A stretch of 64,000 nucleotides of DNA from Flectobacillus sp. BAB-3569. Lineage in GTDB: Bacteria; Bacteroidota; Bacteroidia; Cytophagales; Spirosomataceae. Under the pieces are notes generated by a model. That model was not told the DNA's origin, did no database searches, and saw nothing but the letters and a program-made list of their open reading frames with translations. The position numbers and the translations under genes are program-made. The first letter of the stretch is position 1. Each line of letters starts with the position of its first letter. The DNA lies in assembly GCF_002270355.1 (NCBI RefSeq), contig NZ_NJFZ01000010.1:7-64006 (forward strand). Direction: 5' to 3'. Positions 47,494-56,616 of this stretch are shown piece after piece.

Positions 47494-47527
47494 AAACGCC
47501 CCTTTGCCACGGTAGAGGGGCGTTTTT
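47494..47527 (+). terminator. Rho-independent terminator of second SusC/D operon
   Basis: AAACGCCCCT at 47494-47503 pairs with AGGGGCGTTT at 47516-47525 around a 12-base loop, followed by Ts. It lies 80 bases after the SusD stop, downstream of the heptad array. Confidence 0.8.
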
Positions 47528-48180
47528 GTTTATTCTACCATGTTAGAATTTAAGTTAATTTTCGCTTTTTGTCATCTTAATCAAACTGAAACAACCACAT
47601 TATAATGGACAAGGATTCCAATCATAGGTATTCATGCAAATTGAGATTATTTAGCTTTCGAAAGTCATTTATGTGTGTGGTAAAATGTTTAATTAGGAAA
47701 TACATTTCACCACGTATCTAAAATTTTCAAACACAACCATCTCCAACGATTCAATCAAAACATGATAGCCTAAAGCCGAACGCTCAATGCCAATTCTCAA
47801 AACAATCTTTCCTACAAAAAGTCCTAATCTCCCAATTTTCTTCTGCAAAAAGTGCTATGTACCAATATTTTCTTTTACAGATGTCGATAAAAGCCCGCAT
47901 TTTGTCGAATAACGTATTGGATAATAGTCCAGATTTTGTATTTTTATTGTTAAGCACCACACAATATTCCAACAATACAATCTGAATGCTCTCTTTTAGA
48001 TTGAAAGTTGTACATTAATAAATCCACATACCAATAATTATTAATACAAGTTAATGTTGGCTTGTGTTGGGGCTTAAAAACGTAAAAGTATTTATTCAGG
48101 AGTACATCCAAACGGATAACCTCTTTTACAGAATCTATCTTATTTCAAAATTTATTTAACTTCAATCAGCAAACCCCAAT

Positions 48181-49827
48181 ATGAGAAGAAGGGATTTTAT
48201 CCAGTTGTCTGGTATGGGCTTAGGTGCGCTTATGGGTGCATCAGCTATACCTGTCTTGGGAAATGTTGTTCCAGCCGAACATTTAATTGGTTCGGGTGTC
48301 GACGTAGCAACAAAGAAACGTTTAGCAGACGTAGCACTAAACGCTGCTAAATCCAAAGGCGCCACATACACCGATGTTCGTATCGGACGTTACCTCCAAC
48401 AGTATTTATTTACCCGTGAAAACAAAGTTCAAAACGTAGTCAATGCCGAATCTTATGGTGTAGGTATTCGTGTAATTGCCAACGGAACTTGGGGCTTTTC
48501 TGCTACTAGCGATGTTACGCCTGAAGGTATTGCTAAATGTGCGGAAACAGCTGTTTCCATTGCAAAAGCAAACTCAAAAATCCAAAAGGAACCAGTAGTT
48601 CTTGCGCCACAAAAAGGGGTAGGAGAGGTTTCTTGGAAAACACCACTCAAAAAGAACTCTTTCGAAGTTCCTGTTCAAGAAAAAATCGATTTGTTGATGA
48701 ATGTAAACGGCGAAGCTATGAAAAATGGTGCAGCCTTCGTTACATCTAACTTGTTTTTCATCAACGAACAAAAATATTTTGCCTCAACCGACGGCTCTTA
48801 TATCGACCAAGATATTCACCGTATTTGGCCAACATTTACCGTAACTGCGGTAGATAAGCAAGCAGGTAAGTTTAAAACTCGTGATGCGATATCTTCTCCA
48901 ATGGGGATGGGTTATGAGTATTTAGATGGTTTAGCTTCTGAAAAAATCCCTGGTCCAAATGGTTTGGTAGGATACCGCAATTCTTACGACATGGTCGAAG
49001 ATGCGATTTTTGCTGCTAAACAAGCGAAAGAAAAATTGACGGCTAAGTCAGTAATGGCTGGAAAATACGACCTCGTGCTTGACCCAAATCACCTAGGTTT
49101 GACAATCCACGAATCAGTAGGTCACCCATTAGAGCTTGACCGTGTGTTAGGATATGAAGCTAACTATGCAGGGACAAGTTTTGCTACTCTGGACAAATGG
49201 AAAACTAAATCATTTAACTATGGTAGTAAATTAGTGAATATCGTGGCTGATAAAACTCAACCATATACCTTGGGTACAGTTGGCTACGACGACGAGGGTG
49301 TTCCTTGTAAAGAATGGGATTTGATTAAAGACGGCGTTTTGGTAAACTACCAAGCGATTCGTGACCAAGTAAATATCTTGGGTGAGAAAGAATCCCATGG
49401 CTGTTGCTATGCCGACAACTGGGATTCTGTACAATTCCAGCGTATGCCAAACGTTTCTTTGCGTCCGGGTAAAGAGAAGTTGAACGTACAAGATATGATT
49501 AAAGGTGTTGAAAAAGGTATCTATATCATTGGACGTGGTTCTTATTCGATTGACCAACAGCGTTATAACTTCCAATTTGGTGGACAGTTATTCTACGAAA
49601 TCAAAAATGGTCAAATCACAGGAATGGTCGATGATGTAGCGTATCAATCAAATACACAAGAATTCTGGAACTCATGTGCTCAGATTTGTGATAAAGATGA
49701 TTATCGTACATTCGGTTCGTTCTTCGATGGAAAAGGTCAGCCTTCACAAGTAAGCGCCGTGTCACATGGTAGTGCCACGACACGCTTCAACGGAGTGAAT
49801 GTGATTAATACAGGAAGAAAAATCTAA
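48181..49827 (+). CDS. tldD: TldD-type metalloprotease with Tat-like signal
   Basis: 548 residues. The N-terminus MRRRDFIQLSGMGLGALMGA has a twin-arginine-like motif followed by a hydrophobic stretch. The TldD/PmbA domain follows, with the zinc motif HESVGH at residues 310-315 ('LTIHESVGHPLELDRVLGYE') and 'ESHGCCYADNWDSVQFQRM'. TldD/TldE heterodimers are zinc metalloproteases that degrade unfolded peptides or mature ribosomal peptides such as microcins. Most known TldD proteins are cytosolic, so the Tat-like leader suggests periplasmic action here. The TldE partner starts 24 bases downstream, and a second such pair follows at 51.6 kb. Confidence 0.88.
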   Translation: MRRRDFIQLSGMGLGALMGASAIPVLGNVVPAEHLIGSGVDVATKKRLADVALNAAKSKGATYTDVRIGRYLQQYLFTRENKVQNVVNAESYGVGIRVIANGTWGFSATSDVTPEGIAKCAETAVSIAKANSKIQKEPVVLAPQKGVGEVSWKTPLKKNSFEVPVQEKIDLLMNVNGEAMKNGAAFVTSNLFFINEQKYFASTDGSYIDQDIHRIWPTFTVTAVDKQAGKFKTRDAISSPMGMGYEYLDGLASEKIPGPNGLVGYRNSYDMVEDAIFAAKQAKEKLTAKSVMAGKYDLVLDPNHLGLTIHESVGHPLELDRVLGYEANYAGTSFATLDKWKTKSFNYGSKLVNIVADKTQPYTLGTVGYDDEGVPCKEWDLIKDGVLVNYQAIRDQVNILGEKESHGCCYADNWDSVQFQRMPNVSLRPGKEKLNVQDMIKGVEKGIYIIGRGSYSIDQQRYNFQFGGQLFYEIKNGQITGMVDDVAYQSNTQEFWNSCAQICDKDDYRTFGSFFDGKGQPSQVSAVSHGSATTRFNGVNVINTGRKI

Positions 49828-49851
49828 AACTTACCTTAAACAGCATCAACA

Positions 49852-51168
49852 ATGACGATTTTAACGAAAGAAGAAGCTAAAAAAATCATAGATAAGGTTT
49901 TGTCTTTTTCAAAAGCTGACGAGATGAGTGTGGCACTTTCAGGAGGTCGCACGGGTAATATCCGTTATGCTCGTAACTCGGTTTCGACGAGTGGAGAATC
50001 ATACAACTTATCACTCTCTATTACAGCAGTATTTGGCAAGCGTTCGGGTACCTCTACCATCAACGAATTCGACGATAAATCTTTGGAAAAAGCCGTAAGA
50101 CGCGCCGAAGAAATTGCTCGTTTAGCACCAGAAAACCCTGAGTTTGTTCCAGCATTAGGTCCACAACAATATTTGGATCCAGCTAGCTTCTCTCAAAAAA
50201 CAGCTGATATTTCTCCAGATTATCGTGCCAATGCTGCATTTGATAGTATCGACCCTTGTAGCAAGAAAAACTTGACTGCTGCGGGTTATATGGAAGATCG
50301 CACAGGTTTTAATGCCATTGGCAATAGCAAAGGACTTTTTGGATACAACAAAGCTACTTCGGTAGATTTCTCTATAACAGTACGTACTGCCGATGGTCTG
50401 GGTTCAGGCTATGCCATTCGTGATTTCAACGATGTTTCTAAATTAAGTACCAAGCAAGCAACAGAGATAGCGATGCAAAAAGCAATGGCTTCGACATCTG
50501 CTCGTGCTTTGGAACCAGGTAAATACACCGTAATTCTCGAACCAGCGGCTTCTATTGATTTGCTTCAGAATATGATGAGAAGTATGGACGCACGTAACGC
50601 CGATGAAGGTCGTAGTTTCTTGAGTAAAAAAGGAGGAGGTATTCGTTTAGGCGAAAAACTCTTCGACGAAAGAGTAAATATTTACTCAGATCCAATGAAC
50701 ATCGAAATTCCGGGTTCTCCATTTGCTGGTGATGGTCGTCCGCAAGAAAAAGTATTTTGGATTGAAAATGGTGTGGTAAAAAACCTTACTTATTCTCGTT
50801 TCTGGGCTGAGAAAAAAGGGGTAAAAGCTGTACCAAACCCAGGTGGTTTTATCATGATGGGCGGTACAGAATCTTTGGCCGACTTGATCAAAGGTACAGA
50901 TAAAGGTATACTTGTAACACGCTTCTGGTATATCCGTGCGGTAGATCCTCAGACCTTATTATATACAGGTCTTACACGTGATGGTACTTTCTATATTGAG
51001 AATGGTCAAATCAAATACCCAATCAAAAACTTCCGTTTCAACGAAAGTCCGGTGATTATGCTCAACAACCTTGAGGCTATGGGCAAGCCAACTCGTATTG
51101 GTGGGTCATTAGTGCCACCTCTCAAAATCCGTGACTTTACCTTCAGTAGCTTATCGGATGCAGTATAG
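49852..51168 (+). CDS. tldE: TldE/PmbA-type protease subunit
   Basis: 438 residues. TldE-like domain without the HExxxH motif: 'GNIRYARNSVSTSGESYNLS', 'RAEEIARLAPENPEFVPALG', 'EPGKYTVILEPAASIDLLQN', 'RDGTFYIENGQIKYPIKNFR'. It is the non-catalytic partner of TldD and probably forms the peptide-holding chamber. No signal peptide is visible, which conflicts with an exported TldD unless the two are exported together or the TldD leader is not functional. It lies 24 bases after tldD in one operon. Confidence 0.87.
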   Translation: MTILTKEEAKKIIDKVLSFSKADEMSVALSGGRTGNIRYARNSVSTSGESYNLSLSITAVFGKRSGTSTINEFDDKSLEKAVRRAEEIARLAPENPEFVPALGPQQYLDPASFSQKTADISPDYRANAAFDSIDPCSKKNLTAAGYMEDRTGFNAIGNSKGLFGYNKATSVDFSITVRTADGLGSGYAIRDFNDVSKLSTKQATEIAMQKAMASTSARALEPGKYTVILEPAASIDLLQNMMRSMDARNADEGRSFLSKKGGGIRLGEKLFDERVNIYSDPMNIEIPGSPFAGDGRPQEKVFWIENGVVKNLTYSRFWAEKKGVKAVPNPGGFIMMGGTESLADLIKGTDKGILVTRFWYIRAVDPQTLLYTGLTRDGTFYIENGQIKYPIKNFRFNESPVIMLNNLEAMGKPTRIGGSLVPPLKIRDFTFSSLSDAV

Positions 51169-51597
51169 GTATTATAGCCTTTAGCTATCAGCTGTCGGCA
51201 GTCAGCTTTACATAACCAAAAGCTGATTGCTGATAGCCAATATCTCATTGCCGAAAACCTTTTCCGCTTACAACGAAAAAAAGCCATTCATCAAAATCAG
51301 CCATTGGCTAGCTGGGCATCTTCTTGAAATTTTGGTAAATTAAGATTGGGAAAACCTCTCAATTAGGCTCTTATTGCCTTTTGTAAGCGTTTGAAGTCTT
51401 AATAGGTTATTTGTTAGAAGTTGATTTGTTATATGGAAGTATCCATAAGTGTAAAAAATCAAGTCATCCACGATTTATACGATGATTGATGATTTCCTCT
51501 TTCTATTAACAGATAAACATTTAACAAATAACTACTTACAAAAAATTGAGAGAAGGCCTCTTTTAAACGATTTTTCAATTAATAAACTAAAAAAAAC
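51169..51597. other. Intergenic region between the two TldD/TldE operons
   Basis: 429 bases. The first part is a heptad array with facing arms (51181-51254). The remainder is AT-rich and non-coding and must contain the promoter of the second pair; no clear box was identified. Confidence 0.45.
51181..51254. repeat. Heptanucleotide array in inverted arrangement, AGCTGTC/AGCTGAT type
   Basis: Left arm, four 7-base units: TTAGCTA, TCAGCTG, TCGGCAG, TCAGCTT. Right arm from 51220, five units: AAGCTGA, TTGCTGA, TAGCCAA, TATCTCA, TTGCCGA. The arms are roughly reverse-complementary (AGCTATCAGCTG versus AGCTGATTGCTGATAGC), so transcripts could fold into a hairpin. It lies 12 bases after the first TldE stop. 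Confidence 0.75.
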
Positions 51598-53238
51598 TTG
51601 AAAAGAAGAGATTTTATCCAGATGTCGGGTCTAGGTTTAGGAGCAATGATGCTTCCTAATATTCCGATTATGGGCAGGTCCGTTGCTGCCGAATCCTTTC
51701 TCAATGAAGGTATCGATGTAGCCGTGAAAAAACGTTTGGCAGATGCAGCCCTCAATGCTGCCAAGGCAAAAGGTGCAACTTATACGGATGTTCGTATTGG
51801 TCGTTATCTCAATCAGTTTGTGATTACTCGTGAAGACAAAGTGCAAAACATCGTCAACACCGAGTCGTATGGTGTAGGTGTACGTGTCATTGCCAATGGT
51901 TGTTGGGGTTTTGCGGCTGTGGTAGATGCCAAAACAGAGGCAGATACAGCTAGAGCTGCCGAGCAAGCAGTGGCCATTGCAAAAGCGAATGCAAAACTGA
52001 TGAGTCAGCCTGTAGAACTTGCACCACAAAAGGGTTTTGGTGAAGTAAGCTGGAAAGCGCCTATCCAAAAAAATGCTTTTGAAGTGCCTATTCAGGAAAA
52101 GGTAGATTTGTTGTTGGGTGTTAATGATGCTGCTATGAAAAATGGCGCAAATTATGTTAACTCTCTTTTGTTTTTGGTAAATGAACAAAAATACTTCGCT
52201 TCATCTGATGGCTCGTATATCGACCAAGATGTACATCGTATCTGGCCAGTATTTACGGTAACGGCCATTGATCCTAAAACGGGTAAATTCGAAAATCGTC
52301 AGACTTTGAGTGCTCCTTCGGGTATGGGTTATGAATACCTTCAAACCAACCCTAAAGATAAGATAACAGGTGTAACTACTCGTTATAACAAAGGCTATGA
52401 TATGATGGAAGACATCATCGCAGCCTCGCAACAGGTAAAGCAAAAGCTGGCCGCTAAGTCAGTGGAAGCAGGAAAATATGACTTGATTCTAGACCCATCT
52501 CACCTTTGGTTGACCATCCACGAGTCAGTAGGACACCCGCTCGAACTTGACCGTGTATTGGGATACGAAGCAAACTTTGCAGGCACTTCTTTCGCTACTT
52601 TAGACAAATGGCAGAGTAAAAACTTCAACTATGGTAGCAATATCGTAAACTTCTTTGCTGATAAAACTCAAGTAGGTTCATTGGGTGCTGTAGGTTGGGA
52701 TGACGAAGGCGTAAAAACCAAACAATGGGATTTGGTCAAAGATGGTAAGTTAGTAAACTATCAAGCTATTCGTGATCAAGCAAAAATCATTGGCGAAACT
52801 GAATCGCACGGCTGTTGCTATGCAGATAGCTGGTCTTCTGTTCAGTTCCAACGTATGGCAAACGTTTCACTTGCTCCAGGCAAAGAACCATTGTCGGTAG
52901 ACGAAATGATTAAGGACGTTAAAAAGGGTATCTATATCATTGGTGATGGTTCGTTCTCTATTGACCAGCAACGTTATAACTTCCAATTTGGTGGACAGTT
53001 ATTCTATGAAATTAAAGATGGAAAAATCGTGGGTATGCTCAAAGACGTAGCTTACCAATCTAACACGCAAGAGTTCTGGAATTCTTGTGCCAAGATTTGT
53101 GACGATCGTGATTACCGTTTAGGTGGTTCGTTCTTCGACGGAAAAGGTCAGCCTTCTCAATCTAGTGCTGTATCACATGGTAGTTCAACGGCTCGTTTCA
53201 ATGGCGTAAATGTCATTAATACAGCTCGTAAAATCTAG
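51598..53238 (+). CDS. tldD: TldD-type metalloprotease with Tat-like signal, second copy
   Basis: 546 residues, closely similar to the TldD at 48181 along its length. It starts with TTG at 51598: the peptide MKRRDFIQMSGLGLGAMMLP aligns exactly with the first copy's leader, including the twin arginines, and no ATG is available at this position. Zinc motif HESVGH at residues 308-313 ('LTIHESVGHPLELDRVLG'), then 'ESHGCCYADSWSSVQFQRM'. Paired with TldE 42 bases downstream. The two tandem pairs look like an old duplication, since the DNA has diverged while the protein blocks are kept. Confidence 0.87.
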   Translation: MKRRDFIQMSGLGLGAMMLPNIPIMGRSVAAESFLNEGIDVAVKKRLADAALNAAKAKGATYTDVRIGRYLNQFVITREDKVQNIVNTESYGVGVRVIANGCWGFAAVVDAKTEADTARAAEQAVAIAKANAKLMSQPVELAPQKGFGEVSWKAPIQKNAFEVPIQEKVDLLLGVNDAAMKNGANYVNSLLFLVNEQKYFASSDGSYIDQDVHRIWPVFTVTAIDPKTGKFENRQTLSAPSGMGYEYLQTNPKDKITGVTTRYNKGYDMMEDIIAASQQVKQKLAAKSVEAGKYDLILDPSHLWLTIHESVGHPLELDRVLGYEANFAGTSFATLDKWQSKNFNYGSNIVNFFADKTQVGSLGAVGWDDEGVKTKQWDLVKDGKLVNYQAIRDQAKIIGETESHGCCYADSWSSVQFQRMANVSLAPGKEPLSVDEMIKDVKKGIYIIGDGSFSIDQQRYNFQFGGQLFYEIKDGKIVGMLKDVAYQSNTQEFWNSCAKICDDRDYRLGGSFFDGKGQPSQSSAVSHGSSTARFNGVNVINTARKI

Positions 53239-53280
53239 TAGCAACCAAGCTTTAATCCAATTTAACTTCTCAAGAAAACT

Positions 53281-54621
53281 ATGTCTGTAATATTAACCGA
53301 AGAAGAAGCAAAAGCCTTGTTAAAAAAGGTGATGAGCTATTCAAAAGCCGACGAATGTGAGGCTAATTTGTTAGGAAACATTCGTGGCAATATTCGATAT
53401 GCACGCAACGAGGTATCAACTAGTGGTGCATTAATCAATCAGAATTTACAAGTACAATCTGCATTTGGTAAAAAAGTAGGTGTGGCCACCATCGACGAGT
53501 TTGATGATGCTTCTTTAGAAAAAGTAGTTCGTCGCTCAGAAGAATTAGCTCGCCTTGCCCCAGAAAATCCTGAATATGTAGGACTTTTGGGACCACAGCA
53601 ATATAAAAGTCACTCATTAGGATACATAGAAGATACAGCGAATATCAATCCTGATACTCGTGCAGAGATGGTCTTCAAAAGTCTGGAGTTGGCTCGTGCA
53701 CAAAAATTAGTAGCGGCAGGCTTTCTGGAAGATCAAAAAGGCTTTTCTGCCATGATGAATTCTAAAGGATTGTTTGCTTATTATAAAGACTCAGGTATTA
53801 ATTTCTCCCTGACCGTTCGTACAGAGGACGGTACAGGTTCGGGTTATGTAACTAGAGGGTACAACGACGTTAAAAAATTGGATACAGTGGCTGCTACCAA
53901 AATTGCGATGCAAAAAGCAATGGGTTCTAAAAATGCCAAAGCATTAGAGCCTGGTAAATACACGGTAATCCTCGAACCAACAGCCGCAGCGGTATTGCTC
54001 GAAAGCATTTATTTTGATATGGATGCTCGTAGCGCCGACGAAGGTCGTTCGTTTTTTAGTAAACAAGGTGGGAAAACCAAAATAGGCGATAAGATTGTCG
54101 ACGAACGTGTCACAATTTTCTCTGACCCTGCTTATCCAGCGCTTCCTGGTGCTCCTTGGGCAGGTGATGGTCAACCACAAGAAAAAGTGACTTGGATAGA
54201 AAAAGGTGTGGTCAAAAACCTAGCCTATTCTCGCTATTGGGCACAACAGAAAAAAGTAAAGCCTTTACCATTTCCAAGTAATGTGATTATGGAAGGGGGG
54301 ACTGCCACGCTCGAAGAAATGATTAAGAGTACAAAACGAGGTATTTTGGTTACAAAACTCTGGTACATTCGCCCTGTTGACCCGCAGACTCTATTACAAA
54401 CAGGTCTAACACGTGACGGTACTTTCTTGATAGAAGATGGAAAAATTAAGTATCCAGTAAAAAACTTCCGCTTCAACGAAAGCCCAATCATTATGTTGAA
54501 CAACCTAGAGATGTTGGGTAAAACAGAGCGTGTTGTAAGTACTGAATCAAACGCCAACTATATGGTACCACCAATGAAGATTCGTGAATTTACGTTCTCA
54601 TCATTGTCGGATGCAGTGTAG
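53281..54621 (+). CDS. tldE: TldE/PmbA-type protease subunit, second copy
   Basis: 446 residues, paralogue of the TldE at 49852 ('GNIRYARNEVSTSGALINQN', 'SEELARLAPENPEYVGLLG', 'EPGKYTVILEPTAAAVLLES', 'RDGTFLIEDGKIKYPVKNFR'). No zinc motif and no signal peptide. It ends with the same 'REFTFSSLSDAV' type C-terminus as the first copy. Expected to form a heterodimer with the TldD encoded directly upstream; cross-pairing between the two sets is possible. Confidence 0.86.
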   Translation: MSVILTEEEAKALLKKVMSYSKADECEANLLGNIRGNIRYARNEVSTSGALINQNLQVQSAFGKKVGVATIDEFDDASLEKVVRRSEELARLAPENPEYVGLLGPQQYKSHSLGYIEDTANINPDTRAEMVFKSLELARAQKLVAAGFLEDQKGFSAMMNSKGLFAYYKDSGINFSLTVRTEDGTGSGYVTRGYNDVKKLDTVAATKIAMQKAMGSKNAKALEPGKYTVILEPTAAAVLLESIYFDMDARSADEGRSFFSKQGGKTKIGDKIVDERVTIFSDPAYPALPGAPWAGDGQPQEKVTWIEKGVVKNLAYSRYWAQQKKVKPLPFPSNVIMEGGTATLEEMIKSTKRGILVTKLWYIRPVDPQTLLQTGLTRDGTFLIEDGKIKYPVKNFRFNESPIIMLNNLEMLGKTERVVSTESNANYMVPPMKIREFTFSSLSDAV

Positions 54622-54628
54622 TAATGAT

Positions 54629-54734
54629 GTCGGATTTCTGATTTTTGATTTCGGAAGTAAAAGAGACTTTCTAGGATATTACGATATAAAATAGAGGTTT
54701 TTATATTTCCGAAATCAGAAATCTCAAATCCACA
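54629..54734. repeat. Heptanucleotide array in inverted arrangement, TTCGGAT/ATCAGAA type
   Basis: Left arm, four units at 54629-54656: GTCGGAT, TTCTGAT, TTTTGAT, TTCGGAA. Right arm, four units at 54707-54734: TTCCGAA, ATCAGAA, ATCTCAA, ATCCACA. The right arm is close to the reverse complement of the left over about 25 bases, with a 50-base AT-rich spacer between. It begins seven bases after the second TldE stop, so a transcript would form a long stem; it could double as a terminator-like structure. Confidence 0.8.
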
Positions 54735-54793
54735 ATAGTTTTTAGAAAATAGAGAAAATTTGAGTAGAAAATCAAAGAATTCAAATTTTCTTA

Positions 54794-54826
54794 AGCACAA
54801 AGCCCAAAGCCCAAAGCCCAAAGCCC
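54794..54826. repeat. Heptanucleotide array (AGCCCAA)n
   Basis: AGCACAA, then three perfect AGCCCAA units and a final AGCCCTT, ending 25 bases before the DUF4159 start codon. The unit differs from the neighbouring array at 54629 and from CCCTAAG at the left edge, but the period is again exactly seven. Confidence 0.85.
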
Positions 54827-54851
54827 TTACAGTATCACGACTCTCAAAATT

Positions 54852-55466
54852 ATGAAACCATTTGTATTTACTCGTATTCAATATAACTCAGGCGACTGGG
54901 ATACCGATCAACGAATGCCCTCCAATCTGCTTAATTCGTTGGTTGAGTACACCACTATTCCAATTGATGAAAAGGAAAAAGTGGTTTTATTGAGTAGCAA
55001 CGAGATTTTTAAAAGCCCTTTCTGCTATTTGAGTGGTCATAAATTAGTAGAGTTTTCGAGTAAAGAAAGAGATATTTTTCACCGATATGTACAAAACGGT
55101 GGATTTGTATTTGTAGACGATTGTAATCACGATATTGATGGGCTATTTGCAAAGTCATTTGAGCAAGAAATGGCTAAAACTTTCGGACAAAAAGCCCTTC
55201 AAAAGATTCCTAATACTCACGAAATTTATAGATGTTTCTTCGAATTTGAAGGTCCGCCAACTACCAGCTTTGAACTCAATGGCTGGGGCGACGACCTTGT
55301 TCATGATTATCTCAAAGCGGTAACAATCAACGGACGTATTGGCGTATTGTATAGCAACAAAGACTACGGTTGCGAATGGGATTATGATTTTCGCAATAAA
55401 CGCTGGCTTGCCGAGGATAATACCAAATTTGGCGTCAATATCATCAACTATGCTTTGACCATGTAA
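54852..55466 (+). CDS. DUF4159 domain protein
   Basis: 204 residues with no signal peptide or membrane helix. Typical DUF4159 blocks: 'FVFTRIQYNSGDWDTDQRMP' at the N-terminus, 'RYVQNGGFVFVDDCNHDIDG', 'NTHEIYRCFFEFEGPPTTSF' and 'RIGVLYSNKDYGCEWDYDFR' near the C-terminus, a glutamine-amidotransferase-like layout without an obvious catalytic triad. DUF4159 genes commonly accompany MoxR/DUF58/BatA-like genes, as here. Function unknown; probably part of a membrane-associated AAA/VWA-type assembly machinery. A 108-base gap precedes the MoxR gene. Confidence 0.85.
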   Translation: MKPFVFTRIQYNSGDWDTDQRMPSNLLNSLVEYTTIPIDEKEKVVLLSSNEIFKSPFCYLSGHKLVEFSSKERDIFHRYVQNGGFVFVDDCNHDIDGLFAKSFEQEMAKTFGQKALQKIPNTHEIYRCFFEFEGPPTTSFELNGWGDDLVHDYLKAVTINGRIGVLYSNKDYGCEWDYDFRNKRWLAEDNTKFGVNIINYALTM

Positions 55467-55574
55467 GATTTTAAGAATCTTTCTCAAAGGCAAAATTGCT
55501 AATGATGAGCACTCTCAATTACGACAATTAATGGCTAAACAAATAGAGCCATCTCACTATATTTTCATTAACAA

Positions 55575-56561
55575 ATGACACTGGAAACAAAAGAGCTTCA
55601 GTATTATAAATCTTTGGTAAGCAAATTACCGCTTCTCAAAAAGGAAATCGCAAAAGTTATTATCGGACAAGAGGAGGCTATCGATGAAATCATCATTTCC
55701 CTTTTGGCGGGTGGACACTGTCTACTCGAAGGTGTGCCGGGTTTGGCCAAAACTCTCATGGTAAAAACGATTTCTGAGGCGCTCGAAATGCAATTCAAAC
55801 GTATCCAATTTACGCCAGACCTAATGCCAGGCGATATTGTTGGTACTGAGATTTTGGAGGAAGACCACGAAACAGGCAAGAAGTTCTTTAAATTTAGTAA
55901 AGGACCTATTTTTGCCAATATCGTTTTAGCCGATGAAATTAACCGTACGCCACCCAAAACGCAAGCAGCTTTGCTCGAAGCCATGCAGGAATATAAAGTG
56001 ACTTATGCGGGTACCAACTACGATTTGCCAAAACCATTCCTCATTATTGCTACACAAAACCCGATCGAACAAGCGGGAACTTATCCACTACCAGAGGCAC
56101 AACTCGACCGCTTTTTGTTGTATATCAAACTAGGGTATCCTTCCGAAGCTGAAGAATTACAAGTATTAAAAAGCACCACTGGTTCTGGAAAACCGACTTT
56201 ATCAGCCGTCATGAACGATAAAGATATTTTGGATTTACAAAAACTAACGCGTCAAGTACACATCAGTGATGAATTGATAGAGGAAGTCAATCGCATCGTA
56301 AGAAGTACTCGTCCTGATACTACAAGCTCGGCTTTTGTGAAAGAATGGTGCGATTGGGGTGCTGGTCCACGTGCGGGACAAGCCTTGGTGTTATGTGCCA
56401 AAGCCCGTGCCGTGTTAAATGAACGTTTTGCTGTTATTCCTGAGGATATCCATACACTAGCTTATCCTATTTTGCGCCACCGTATTTCTCTCAATTTCCG
56501 TGCAGAAGCCGAAGGTATCGCTCCTGATGATGTAATCAAAGCTATGCTTTCAGGAAAATAG
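55575..56561 (+). CDS. MoxR-family AAA+ ATPase
   Basis: 328 residues. Walker A in 'GGHCLLEGVPGLAKTLMVKT', Walker B with sensor in 'IVLADEINRTPPKTQAALLE', 'FLIIATQNPIEQAGTYPLPE' (sensor 1), arginine-finger region 'EAQLDRFLLYIKLGYPS', and a C-terminal lid with 'GAGPRAGQALVLCAKARAVL'. MoxR ATPases are chaperones that remodel or insert cofactors into partner proteins, usually with VWA-domain partners; the DUF58 and BatA-like proteins downstream are the expected partners. Confidence 0.95.
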   Translation: MTLETKELQYYKSLVSKLPLLKKEIAKVIIGQEEAIDEIIISLLAGGHCLLEGVPGLAKTLMVKTISEALEMQFKRIQFTPDLMPGDIVGTEILEEDHETGKKFFKFSKGPIFANIVLADEINRTPPKTQAALLEAMQEYKVTYAGTNYDLPKPFLIIATQNPIEQAGTYPLPEAQLDRFLLYIKLGYPSEAEELQVLKSTTGSGKPTLSAVMNDKDILDLQKLTRQVHISDELIEEVNRIVRSTRPDTTSSAFVKEWCDWGAGPRAGQALVLCAKARAVLNERFAVIPEDIHTLAYPILRHRISLNFRAEAEGIAPDDVIKAMLSGK

Positions 56562-56616
56562 AATAATGATAAATGGATAATCATTGAGCTAAAGAGTTGA
56601 AGGACAAGCTGTATTT

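Larger units (their letters stand above)
47414..48180. other. Intergenic region between SusD and first TldD
   Basis: 767 bases. Contains the heptad array 47415-47449 and the terminator 47494-47527. The remainder is AT-rich with no supported gene; a 63-codon minus-strand frame at 47784-47975 has no protein-like features. The promoter of the TldD/TldE operon should lie near 48120-48160, but no clear box is seen. Confidence 0.4.

Noticed and set aside
47784-47975. 63-codon minus-strand frame in the SusD-TldD gap
   Set aside because: No recognisable domain, signal peptide or neighbouring expression signals.
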